From assembly GCA_015232575.1 (NCBI GenBank), contig JADFZL010000001.1:434001-498000 (forward strand): 64,000 nucleotides of DNA, given 5' to 3'. Both the position numbers and the translations under genes were made by a program. The notes below the pieces were generated by a model. The model worked only from the letters and a program-made list of their open reading frames with translations. It was not told where the DNA came from and did no database searches. The DNA comes from Candidatus Rifleibacteriota bacterium (GTDB lineage Bacteria; Muiribacteriota; Ozemobacteria; Ozemobacterales; Ozemobacteraceae). Positions 9,819 to 18,365 of the stretch are shown in pieces; position 1 is the stretch's first letter, and each line of letters opens with the position of its first letter.

Positions 9819-10250
9819 CAATTCTGAAAAAATATTAAATAAAAAACAATATTTCGTACAAAACTCTATATCTCCACAATAACTCTTGTTTAAAAAAAGA
9901 AAAGATTTTTGTCCGCAGATTACGCAGATTTTCAAGACTCAAGAGTAAATACGCAAAATCTTAAATAAGGGGTCAAATTTGCGTGTTAACTTTGGGGTAA
10001 GCTGACATCTAGAACTAATGTGAGAATCAAGTAATTGCGGATTTCTCCCTTTGGTCGAAATGACATAGTTTATGACTCCTTTATTATGATTTGCTGTACT
10101 AAAGATTCAAGAGTCTAGATTTTGGATTAAAAAGGATTAACAGGAATTATTGAGAAGATAGCAAAAATCTTAATTGTTATGTGATAGAATAGCAGCAAAT
10201 GAATTAGAATTCAGTCTCTGGTTTACATAATTCCTGCCACGGAGTAACCT
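9819..10250. other. Gene-free stretch made of dispersed repeats
   Basis: No coding sequence is supported here. It contains the CGCAGATTACGCAGATTTT composite (about 9890-9946), an AAATCTTAAATAAGGGGTCA repeat end (9951-9974), half of the CTCCCTT(T/C)GGTCGAAATGAC palindromic element (10041-10065), and a GAATTATTGAGAAGAT repeat (10144-10172). All four sequence types recur elsewhere in the window. Confidence 0.8.
10041..10065 (-). repeat. Half copy of the dispersed palindromic element (family 1)
   Basis: ATTTCTCCCTTTGGTCGAAA followed by TGACA. This matches one arm of the elements at 28797, 37793, 41255 and 41386; I could not find the partner arm. Confidence 0.7.
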
Positions 10251-12431
10251 ATGGAATACAAAAGATATCTTACCTTAGCTGCAATTGTACTATTTCTTAA
10301 CGTTTTGCTGGTTTATTCGAATCATTTCGAAAACGGATTTCACTTTGACGATTCCCATACCATAATTAACAATTCATTTATCCGTGACATTTCCGATTTC
10401 TCAAAAATAAAAAAATTTTTCACAAACGCTGAAACTTTCTCTTCCAAACCGACTAATCAGGAATATCGGCCACTTATAACGCTTTCTCTTGCCATTGACT
10501 ACTGGCTATCAGGCGGGTTGAAGCCTTTCTTTTTTCATGTGACCAATTTCCTTGCTTTTCTGCTGCATCTTCCACTGATGTTTTATTTCTTCAGACACAT
10601 TTTTCAGAAAGCACAATTTGAAAACACCCTTATTGCAGATATCGCAGCTCTTTTTTCAGTCTGGATATTCGCAGTTCACCCAGTTAACGCAGAAACTGTA
10701 AACTATATTATCTCCAGATCAGATATCTTCTCGACACTGTTTGTACTTGCCGCAATTGATGTTTATATATTCTTTCCTGCGAAGCGCAAATTTTTCCCCG
10801 ATCTTTTACTGATCGCAATTGGAGCCCTGTTTAAAGCCAGCGCACTTGTGTACCCGCTGATTCTTTTTTTCTACGTACTGATCTTTGAATCAACCTCTGA
10901 AAATTCCCAAACTGAAAAAGCTGAAAAGGGTGATGAGATCGAAAGTAACGAAAATGGGTATGAGATCAAAAAAGGCGAAAGGGCCAAAAAGCGTGAAAGG
11001 TTCGAAAATGGTTATGAGATAAGAAAAGACGATGAGATAAGAAGGGACGGAAAGGTCGAAGAAGTGGGAAATCCCGAAAAAAATCAGTTTCCTGGCAGGA
11101 TAAAAAAAGCTGTTATTTCGAGTCTGCCTTCTCTCATCATTTCGGCGCTCCTTTTCATATTCATTCAGTCGATGCGCTCGAAAACAAGCGTCAGTTCAAC
11201 TTCCCCCACCCTTCTCTATCTTATTACTCAGCCTATGGTTATTGCTCACTATTTTCGAAGTTTCTTTGCACCATTGTGGCTTTCTGCAGATACCGACTGG
11301 GGACTGATTAATTCACCCGGTGACATACGAGTATTTCTGGGTTTTTTCTTTGTAATTTCACTGGCTGGCGCAGGATACTTTTTTCTCAGAAACAGAAAGC
11401 TGTCTCCAGTTTCTTTTGGAATTTTCTGGTTTTTCATTGCGCTGCTTCCAACTTCAAGCATTATTGCCCTTGCAGAAGTATTGAACGATCACCGCATGTT
11501 CTTTCCATACGTCGGGCTGTCTGCATGTATAATCTGGGGAATATTTGCTGTTGCACACAACGCCGGCATAAGGCTGAGATATACATGCTTTCTGCTTCTT
11601 TGTTGCATCAGCATTCTTTCAATAGCCACGCATGTCAGAAACAGAGTCTGGATTGACGGTGATACTCTCTGGAAAGACGTAACCGAAAAAAGCCCCGGTA
11701 ACGGCCGCGGTTGGATGAACTACGGAGTATCGCTCATGTCCAGAGGCAACTATGGCGAAGCAGAAAAATGTTTCATGCACGCGCTTACAACTCTAAGCAC
11801 CTATTCCGTGCTGCACGTTAATCTCGGCGTTCTGAAATCAGCAATTAAAGATAACAAATCCGCAGAATTTTACTTCAAAAAAGCCCTGGAACTCAACCCA
11901 TGCTCTCCCGATTCGTATTCATTCTATGCAGGATTTCTGCACAAAACCGGAAGACAGAAAGAAGCATCTGAAATGATTGAAAAAGCCCTCTCAATAAGCC
12001 CCGGAGACACTTACTCACAGTCGATTAAAGCATTGATAAACACTCCGGCTAAAACTAACTTCGACTTTACAAATATGAATAAACATACAATGCTTGAAAT
12101 GATACAGACAGGCAACAATGAACTACTGGAGAAAGTTAAAACAAAACTGATTGAAAAACCTGATTCAGAAATAACTCTCACTCTTTCACTGGAATATTAC
12201 AAACAGGGAAAATTCCGCGAATGTATAGAAATCGCCAGCGAAGCCCTTAAAATCTTCCCTGATTCAGCAGAAATTCATAACAATATCTGCGCTGCATACA
12301 ATTCCCTCAGAGAATTTGAAAAAGCGGTTATTTACGGACAAAAAGCAGTGTCATTAAAGCCCGACTTCCAGTTGGCGATAAACAATCTTGCATGGGCGCA
12401 GTCAGAACTGAAAAAGCTGGCCGGCAAATAA
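10251..12431 (+). CDS. GT-C-like membrane protein with TPR tail (TMTC-like)
   Basis: 726 residues. The first about 470 residues contain many hydrophobic segments. An acidic pair in the first loop (NGFHFDDSHTIIN) and the NQEYRPLITLSLAIDYWLSG stretch resemble TMTC/GT-C type proteins, which are lipid-linked-sugar mannosyltransferases or relatives. From about 480 to the end there are TPR units, for example AEFYFKKALELNPCSPDSY and AVIYGQKAVSLKPDFQLAI. Between them, residues about 214-283 form a very charged, repetitive, probably cytoplasmic loop (ENGYEIKKGE, ENGYEIRKDDEIRRDG) unlike the rest of the protein. A membrane-embedded protein glycosyltransferase is the best guess; the substrate is unknown. 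ATG chosen after CGGAGTAA. Convergent with the next gene. Confidence 0.75.
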   Translation: MEYKRYLTLAAIVLFLNVLLVYSNHFENGFHFDDSHTIINNSFIRDISDFSKIKKFFTNAETFSSKPTNQEYRPLITLSLAIDYWLSGGLKPFFFHVTNFLAFLLHLPLMFYFFRHIFQKAQFENTLIADIAALFSVWIFAVHPVNAETVNYIISRSDIFSTLFVLAAIDVYIFFPAKRKFFPDLLLIAIGALFKASALVYPLILFFYVLIFESTSENSQTEKAEKGDEIESNENGYEIKKGERAKKRERFENGYEIRKDDEIRRDGKVEEVGNPEKNQFPGRIKKAVISSLPSLIISALLFIFIQSMRSKTSVSSTSPTLLYLITQPMVIAHYFRSFFAPLWLSADTDWGLINSPGDIRVFLGFFFVISLAGAGYFFLRNRKLSPVSFGIFWFFIALLPTSSIIALAEVLNDHRMFFPYVGLSACIIWGIFAVAHNAGIRLRYTCFLLLCCISILSIATHVRNRVWIDGDTLWKDVTEKSPGNGRGWMNYGVSLMSRGNYGEAEKCFMHALTTLSTYSVLHVNLGVLKSAIKDNKSAEFYFKKALELNPCSPDSYSFYAGFLHKTGRQKEASEMIEKALSISPGDTYSQSIKALINTPAKTNFDFTNMNKHTMLEMIQTGNNELLEKVKTKLIEKPDSEITLTLSLEYYKQGKFRECIEIASEALKIFPDSAEIHNNICAAYNSLREFEKAVIYGQKAVSLKPDFQLAINNLAWAQSELKKLAGK

Positions 12432-12455
12432 ATGCTCCTCTTTTGGATAAGTTTA

Positions 12456-15167
12456 TCAGCTGATAAAATGTCTGAAGATTTCTGCAAGTTTTTCAGGTTC
12501 GATTGGCTTGGTTAGGAAGCAGTCCATTCCTGCACTGAAGCACTTTTCCTGTTCTTCTTTTAAAACACCTGCCGTCAGGGCAATAATCGGAATGTGCTTC
12601 GGAGTATCTTTTTCAAGTTCACGTATTTTAATTGCTGCCTCTATTCCATCCATTTCCGGCATCTGCACATCCATAAGAATAAGAGTCGGATGTTCACTCT
12701 GGTACAAGGAAACAGCCACTTTTCCATTATTTGCCTCGATGATTCTTACTGATGTAACAAGCCTTTTCACAAAGGCTTTAATCAGAGCCATATTCATGGC
12801 TACATCCTCCGCTATCAATATCGTAATATTGCCGGCATTACCAGTTTTAACCGGAGTCGTTTTTTCAATACCTGGTTTATCTGATACTAATCCAGCAGGA
12901 ACAACAACATTGCACAGGTATGTATAAAGCTCTGATGACTTTACAGGTTTTGTCAGTCTGAAGCGTACACCTAGTTCGTCACATTTTCGATGTAACTCTT
13001 CATTGTCAATGGAGGAATGTAAAAGAATTATCGGCTGCTTATCAGCATCAAGCTTTAAATACTGCCGGATCATTCTTATCGTCTCAAGACCATCAATATC
13101 CGGCATGTGGTAATCACAGAGAATGACGTCAAAAGTTCCTGATGACTCAATTATCCTTACAGCATCCAATCCGTTATCAGAACATAAGCAATAGATGCCC
13201 CAACTGGTCAGTTTGTGTTCAAGTATCATGCGGTTACTTTCGTTGTCGTCAATAATAAAACATCGCTTTATTGATTGTACAACACCATGTGCGTTTTTTT
13301 CTCCATATTCAATTTCGGTAACAGCATCAAAATAGAAGGTAGTACCCTTTCCCTGAATGCTTTCTATTTTGATTTCACTATTCATTTTTTTTGCAATAAG
13401 TTGAGATATTATCAAACCAAGCCCTGTTCCTCCAAATTTTCGAGTTGTTGAACTGTCTGCCTGGCTGAATGCTTTAAAGAGCTTATTATGCTGCTCTTCA
13501 GTGATGCCTATGCCTGTATCACGGATAAAAAACTTAAATCTGCCATGCTCAGAATCAACAACTTCATAGTTCACCTTTAATTCCACTTCACCTGCTGCAG
13601 TAAATTTCACTGCGTTGCTCAAAAGATTCGTCAGAATTTGCTTTAATCTTATCGGGTCAAACCAGGCAAAACGGGGTATGGCAGTGTCAATATTCAACAG
13701 AACTTCCAGCTTTTTTCTCGCTGCCGCATATTTGATTAGATTTACGCTGTCTTCAAGGAGTTCAATGATGTCGGTTTTGAGTATTTCCAGATTCATCATT
13801 CCGGCTTCGATCTTTGAAAAATCCAGAATATCATTAATGATATTTAAAAGAGTATGGCCAGATGAATTGGCACTGGAAACGTATTCTGCCTGCATCGGAG
13901 ATAGAGCTGTATTTTTGAGAAGATCTGTAAATCCGATAACTCCATTCAAGGGAGTCCGAATCTCATGACTCATATTAGCCAGAAACTCTGACTTGGCTTT
14001 ACTGGCCGCTACGGCTGCTTCTTTGGCTTTCACTAACTCTTGTGCAGCTTCTAGTTGTTCGGTAATATCATGGAATACGAGAACGGCTCCGATCAGTTGC
14101 CCAGCTCCATCTCGAATTGGTGCACAACTGTTAGCGACGTAATATTCAGCGCCATTGGAAGCAATGAGCAAAACAGAATTGCTGTACTCAATGGTCAAAC
14201 CTTCACTCAAAGTTCGCTTCACCAGATTTTCAACAACATCGCGGCTCTGGGGATTGACAATCCTAAAAACTTCCTGCACAGGCTTTCCAGATGCATCAAT
14301 TGTACTCCAGCCAGTAAGGTTTTCCGCAACATGGTTAAGAGACAAAACACTACCTTCACAGTCGCAGGCAATGACACCATTGCTAATTGATCGGAGCGTT
14401 GCTGAAAGATGTTCCTCACTTTTCCGCAGTTTCATTTCAGAATTTCGCAACAGCCTCCGAGCTGTAAAAAGGCCCGTAATCCCCAATGTACCAATCAGGA
14501 GATGAACAAAAGCCAGTGTCATACGCTGTTCTTTAGCCAATGTAAAATATTTCTGCATTGGAACAGAAACGCTGATTCCACCGCGAATATCACCTACTTT
14601 ATAACCTTGAGACACATGACACTTCAGACAACTTTCAACCGTTACCAATGGTCGCATGAATCTGAAGTAAGGAATACCATTAATATTTTCAAGAGCAGTT
14701 TTCTGCGTATCTCCCTTTTGAAAAGATAGCAGAGCAGATGTCTCCCACTCGTCAGGTTTATTTTCAGGACGAATTGGCTTTAGACTGGTAATGTGGCCAA
14801 TCAACCCGAACTCTTTTTTACCCAATTCATGAACCTGACGTGTCATGTAGGCTGGATTTATAAGAGTAAGCTTTTTGCCGGAGGTGCTCGTTATGTCACG
14901 TTCTGGAATATTTGCAAGATGTGGATTGGGAGGTGATTTTTCTGTAGGTGGCACATAAACCCCTCCATGAGCTGAAGCCCAGAGGCGAAGAACCACATCT
15001 TTCTCAAATGCTGATCTGGCTTCAGATTCTGAAAGAGTTTTCATTACTGTATTTACTTGATACCAATTCCAGACAAGTGATAATGCTACGACAACAACCC
15101 AGCCAATTCCAGCTAATATCCATAAACGGCTGGTGTTAAAAGCTCCGTGAAAAACCTGTTTGTTCAT
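12456..15167 (-). CDS. Hybrid sensor histidine kinase with haem-motif (DUF3365-like) sensor and two receiver domains
   Basis: 903 residues. Order: membrane segment (15-35), extracytoplasmic Tll0287/DUF3365-like domain ending in CLKCH (Cys180, Cys183, His184), second membrane segment (about 217-240), PAS domain (about 252-372), HisKA with FLANMSHEIRTPLNGV (His401), HATPase with NLLSNAVKF, DTGIGI and GGTGLGL, then two receivers (about 635-750, Asp685 in LCDYHMPD; about 780-902, Asp833 in LMDVQMPEMD). CxxCH is the c-type haem attachment motif, so redox, gas or haem-ligand sensing is likely. The double receiver with no Hpt suggests a phosphorelay to a separate Hpt protein, or none. TTTGTAAAGG precedes the ATG. 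No cognate regulator is adjacent. The stop codon lies inside the perfect palindrome TTTATCAGCTGATAAA at 12452-12467. Confidence 0.9.
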   Translation of the reverse strand: MNKQVFHGAFNTSRLWILAGIGWVVVVALSLVWNWYQVNTVMKTLSESEARSAFEKDVVLRLWASAHGGVYVPPTEKSPPNPHLANIPERDITSTSGKKLTLINPAYMTRQVHELGKKEFGLIGHITSLKPIRPENKPDEWETSALLSFQKGDTQKTALENINGIPYFRFMRPLVTVESCLKCHVSQGYKVGDIRGGISVSVPMQKYFTLAKEQRMTLAFVHLLIGTLGITGLFTARRLLRNSEMKLRKSEEHLSATLRSISNGVIACDCEGSVLSLNHVAENLTGWSTIDASGKPVQEVFRIVNPQSRDVVENLVKRTLSEGLTIEYSNSVLLIASNGAEYYVANSCAPIRDGAGQLIGAVLVFHDITEQLEAAQELVKAKEAAVAASKAKSEFLANMSHEIRTPLNGVIGFTDLLKNTALSPMQAEYVSSANSSGHTLLNIINDILDFSKIEAGMMNLEILKTDIIELLEDSVNLIKYAAARKKLEVLLNIDTAIPRFAWFDPIRLKQILTNLLSNAVKFTAAGEVELKVNYEVVDSEHGRFKFFIRDTGIGITEEQHNKLFKAFSQADSSTTRKFGGTGLGLIISQLIAKKMNSEIKIESIQGKGTTFYFDAVTEIEYGEKNAHGVVQSIKRCFIIDDNESNRMILEHKLTSWGIYCLCSDNGLDAVRIIESSGTFDVILCDYHMPDIDGLETIRMIRQYLKLDADKQPIILLHSSIDNEELHRKCDELGVRFRLTKPVKSSELYTYLCNVVVPAGLVSDKPGIEKTTPVKTGNAGNITILIAEDVAMNMALIKAFVKRLVTSVRIIEANNGKVAVSLYQSEHPTLILMDVQMPEMDGIEAAIKIRELEKDTPKHIPIIALTAGVLKEEQEKCFSAGMDCFLTKPIEPEKLAEIFRHFIS

Positions 15168-15548
15168 TATTCAAGCCTTTACAAATAATGGAGACTTGTG
15201 AAAATATCGCAATTTTTTTTCAATACTCTCGACTTTATAAACTAAAAGTCTCCAAAAGTCTACTCATAATAGCAAAATGCAAAATGAGCATTAATAATCA
15301 TTGTGAAACGTTTATCAAGAGTCACAAAAAAACGCCTATTCTGAAAAAACTTTACATTTGCACTGACCACAATTATTGAAATGTGACCGGCAATTGTAAA
15401 AATGATACGATTAGTTTATCTATAGAATATTATTGTAAGCTAATTATAAGCGAGATTTAAAATATATATAAAAATCAGTGCTTGATTGCTGTGAAATGAT
15501 ATTCTATAATGCAGAATTGTTGTCTTTTCAATAATGTGGGGAAAATGA
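15168..15548. other. Divergent intergenic region between kinase and phosphatase genes
   Basis: 381 bases, very AT-rich. It holds the plus-strand promoter listed at 15482-15510. I found no convincing minus-strand promoter, small gene or repeat family member here. Confidence 0.6.
15482..15510 (+). promoter_or_regulatory. Promoter of the GAF-SpoIIE/GGDEF/HD-GYP operon
   Basis: TTGATT (15482-15487), a 17-base spacer and a consensus TATAAT (15505-15510), 39 bases before the ATG at 15549. One of the best sigma70-type matches in the window. Confidence 0.7.
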
Positions 15549-18365
15549 ATGAAAAGAATATTTCTTGACGCTCTCAAGCATGCTTCCAAACTGCCATTAC
15601 TTCGGGTCTGGCAGAAAGGTGATTTTTCATTTCTTTTTAATCTTCCAGGCTTCAGGGGCATTGCTGTTCGGATATTAAAGACAGTTCCATCGCAAATGAA
15701 AGTGTTCGTCCTGAATCATCCATATTCTCCGACAGAGTTTCTTTCTTTTGGAAATTGGGACAATCCTGGAACAACAGAAGAATTCACTTTTCCCGAAGGC
15801 GGAAAGGGAAAAGTATTCATCATTCCAGTTAAACTTGGAAACACATGTCTTGGTGAAATGGCAATTCTTACAGACTTTTCAGACCCGGCAACGCAATATT
15901 CAGACTGGGACATCTTCTGCAATCAGTTTGCTGCACTGATCGGACACCGCCTGTTTCCTGACTATCGCCATAAAGCTTCTTCCATTGAAAATTTTACTCC
16001 AAATCTGCTTAATTACCTCATTATTGATATACACAAACTGAATGAGAGAATCTCTTCAACATACTCTCCCAAAGCTAACTTTCAGTCTGATCCATGGTTT
16101 GATGAAGATTCAGAATATCTTTCAAGCCTCATGGCAGGATTTCAGACTAAATTTGATCTTGATACATTGTTCGTAATTCAGTATTCCCTGAAAAATGAAA
16201 TACATGTTGTAATCTCGAGCTGGGTTGACAATATTAAAGATCTGCATCCGAAGACAACAGAATTCATCGAAGATCTTCTCACCTACGGCCGTGAAGATTC
16301 TCTGATAACCAATAATGATTTTTCACCAGTAAATGCAAGCCTTGAATCAGCAAGACACACCTCACATCCAGATTCGGAACATTATGTAACGCTTTCTGAA
16401 TGTCGCTGCAGGATATATAAAAACAGCCCTCTTCCAGAGGGAAGCCTTTCGAATGAGCCATTCAGCCAATCATATCAATGCAAACTGGGTAACGTTCTCC
16501 ACGGACATATAGGAATAGTAAACCACAAAAACACAGATCTGAGCTACCTCGACCGTCTTCTGGCACTTCTGGCAAATCAACTTGCATTCAGATTCGCATA
16601 TTTGAAACAGCTGAGAAAAGAAAGTTTAAATACTGATATTCTTCGAAAGATTAACCAGTCATCAAACCTTCTGACTGCAAGTATTGATGTAGTTGGAATC
16701 ATTGACCATCTGGTAAGCAGTCTGGGTGACCTTTTCGGTCAGAAAAGCGGTGCAATTCTCGTATACCACCCTGATCAAAAAACTCCCGAATCGATAAGAA
16801 TTTTCGGCCCCATCCCGCCTGATTTCGACCCATTGGTTGCAGCAAACACGCCCGGCGATGTTTACAATGCCATACATGGAAGCTCGGCATTCCAGCGTCT
16901 TCCTGATGATAATAAAGAACTTTTTAATATAGTTCTTCCATTTGCAGCCACCTCCAGACTGGAAATACAAAATCTTCAGCTTAACAGTCCTTCGCTCGGC
17001 TGCCTGATTCTTTTCAATCATCCGGAAAACAAATATCTGCCTCAGGACGAAGTAAACATGCTGACCATTCTGTTGAATTCTGTCAGCGCAGCATTGCTGG
17101 TAGCACTTAACTATCAGGAAAAACTTGAAACGATAAAATCTCTTGAGGGAATGATAAAAAAAATTAACAACAAAGATCTCCTTTTAACTGAAATGATCAA
17201 TGTTGTCAGGAAATTGTTGAAAATAAACAGATGTTCATTTCTGACCCTTTCGAGTGACCAGAAATATCTGATGATCGAAAGAAGCTATGGATTGTCAGAA
17301 AAAATTATTTCTGAAACAAAGATTCCCATAGGTGACGAGATCTCTGGATATGTTGCAAGAACAGGTGTCTCAATACGAATAGACAACATTGAAGAAGATC
17401 CGCAGTTTCAGAAACGTTCAATGGAAGCTTATTTTAACCGTTCACTGCTTTCTGTGCCGCTCATCAGCCGAATTGACGAGCGCAACAAAAAAGTAATCGG
17501 AGTAATAAACGTAAACAACAAGATCAGCGGTTTAACCTTCACAGACCAGGATCAGAAACTCCTGGAAGCCATGGCAGATCTGGTTGTGGTAGCACTTGAA
17601 AATCTTGAGGCAATGGATGCACGCCGTCAGAGTGAAAGAATTCAGCAGCAGTTGAACGACGCAAGAGAAGTTCAGGCAGCTCTTCTTCCGAACTCATGGG
17701 AAGGAATTCCAGAGAATTTAAGTGTATTTGGTAAAAGTATTCCCGCTAAAGAAATAGGCGGTGATTTCTTCGATTTCCTGAAAATAGTTGAGGGAAAATA
17801 TCTTGCCGCAATTGGTGATGTGTCTGGAAAAGGTATGCCTGCCGCCATTCTGATGGCACGAATCAAAACTTTTCTTCAGCTTGTTGCAAGAGAATATTAT
17901 CAACCTTCGCGCATTCTGCAGCGAATAAACCAGATGATAAATATTGACCCTTATCATTTTGTTACAATGCAGATTGCAGTAATAGACACAGAGCAGAAAA
18001 CCATGACAACATCGTCTGCGGGGCATGGTGGGCTGCTTGCCTGCGTAAACGGAAAACCAACTGAACTTTTTTCCGGCAAAGGTCTTCCGATCGGAATTCA
18101 CCCAGTTGATCTTAATTTCGAAGAGCAGATGGTAAGCTTTAATCCCGGAGATTCAATACTTATGGTAACAGACGGAATATACGAAGAAAGAACCTATTCC
18201 GGCGAAATGTATGGGAGTGAACGCTTTCAGAAATTCTTTTCTGAAAACTGCACTTGTCATCCAAATTTACTTGTTGAAAATTTATTTAATGTTCTAAACT
18301 CCTGGCGTGGTGAAAGGGAAGCGCATGACGATACAACCGTCCTTGCTCTTAAATTTTTAAAATGA
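15549..18365 (+). CDS. GAF-domain PP2C/SpoIIE-type serine phosphatase (RsbU-like)
   Basis: 938 residues, with no membrane segment seen. A divergent GAF-like N-terminus (about 1-140) and linker are followed by two GAF domains (about 365-530 and 543-690). The second is typical: IPIGDEISGYVARTGVSIRI. A SpoIIE/PP2C phosphatase fills 700-938: IGGDFFDFL (about 736-744), IGDVSGKGMPAAILMA, GHGGLLAC, VTDGIYEE and HDDTTVLALKF, which keeps the acidic metal ligands. Such enzymes dephosphorylate STAS-domain anti-sigma antagonists in partner-switching pathways; a STAS protein is encoded at 54668-55030, a possible but unproven partner. ATG at 15549 chosen because the ATG four bases earlier leads to an immediate stop. 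The stop overlaps the next start as ATGA. Confidence 0.9.
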   Translation: MKRIFLDALKHASKLPLLRVWQKGDFSFLFNLPGFRGIAVRILKTVPSQMKVFVLNHPYSPTEFLSFGNWDNPGTTEEFTFPEGGKGKVFIIPVKLGNTCLGEMAILTDFSDPATQYSDWDIFCNQFAALIGHRLFPDYRHKASSIENFTPNLLNYLIIDIHKLNERISSTYSPKANFQSDPWFDEDSEYLSSLMAGFQTKFDLDTLFVIQYSLKNEIHVVISSWVDNIKDLHPKTTEFIEDLLTYGREDSLITNNDFSPVNASLESARHTSHPDSEHYVTLSECRCRIYKNSPLPEGSLSNEPFSQSYQCKLGNVLHGHIGIVNHKNTDLSYLDRLLALLANQLAFRFAYLKQLRKESLNTDILRKINQSSNLLTASIDVVGIIDHLVSSLGDLFGQKSGAILVYHPDQKTPESIRIFGPIPPDFDPLVAANTPGDVYNAIHGSSAFQRLPDDNKELFNIVLPFAATSRLEIQNLQLNSPSLGCLILFNHPENKYLPQDEVNMLTILLNSVSAALLVALNYQEKLETIKSLEGMIKKINNKDLLLTEMINVVRKLLKINRCSFLTLSSDQKYLMIERSYGLSEKIISETKIPIGDEISGYVARTGVSIRIDNIEEDPQFQKRSMEAYFNRSLLSVPLISRIDERNKKVIGVINVNNKISGLTFTDQDQKLLEAMADLVVVALENLEAMDARRQSERIQQQLNDAREVQAALLPNSWEGIPENLSVFGKSIPAKEIGGDFFDFLKIVEGKYLAAIGDVSGKGMPAAILMARIKTFLQLVAREYYQPSRILQRINQMINIDPYHFVTMQIAVIDTEQKTMTTSSAGHGGLLACVNGKPTELFSGKGLPIGIHPVDLNFEEQMVSFNPGDSILMVTDGIYEERTYSGEMYGSERFQKFFSENCTCHPNLLVENLFNVLNSWRGEREAHDDTTVLALKFLK

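Noticed and set aside
12452..12467. Palindrome TTTATCAGCTGATAAA as a bidirectional terminator
   Set aside because: Perfect 16-base palindrome between convergent genes, but AT-rich with a weak stem, no U-run, and overlapping a stop codon.
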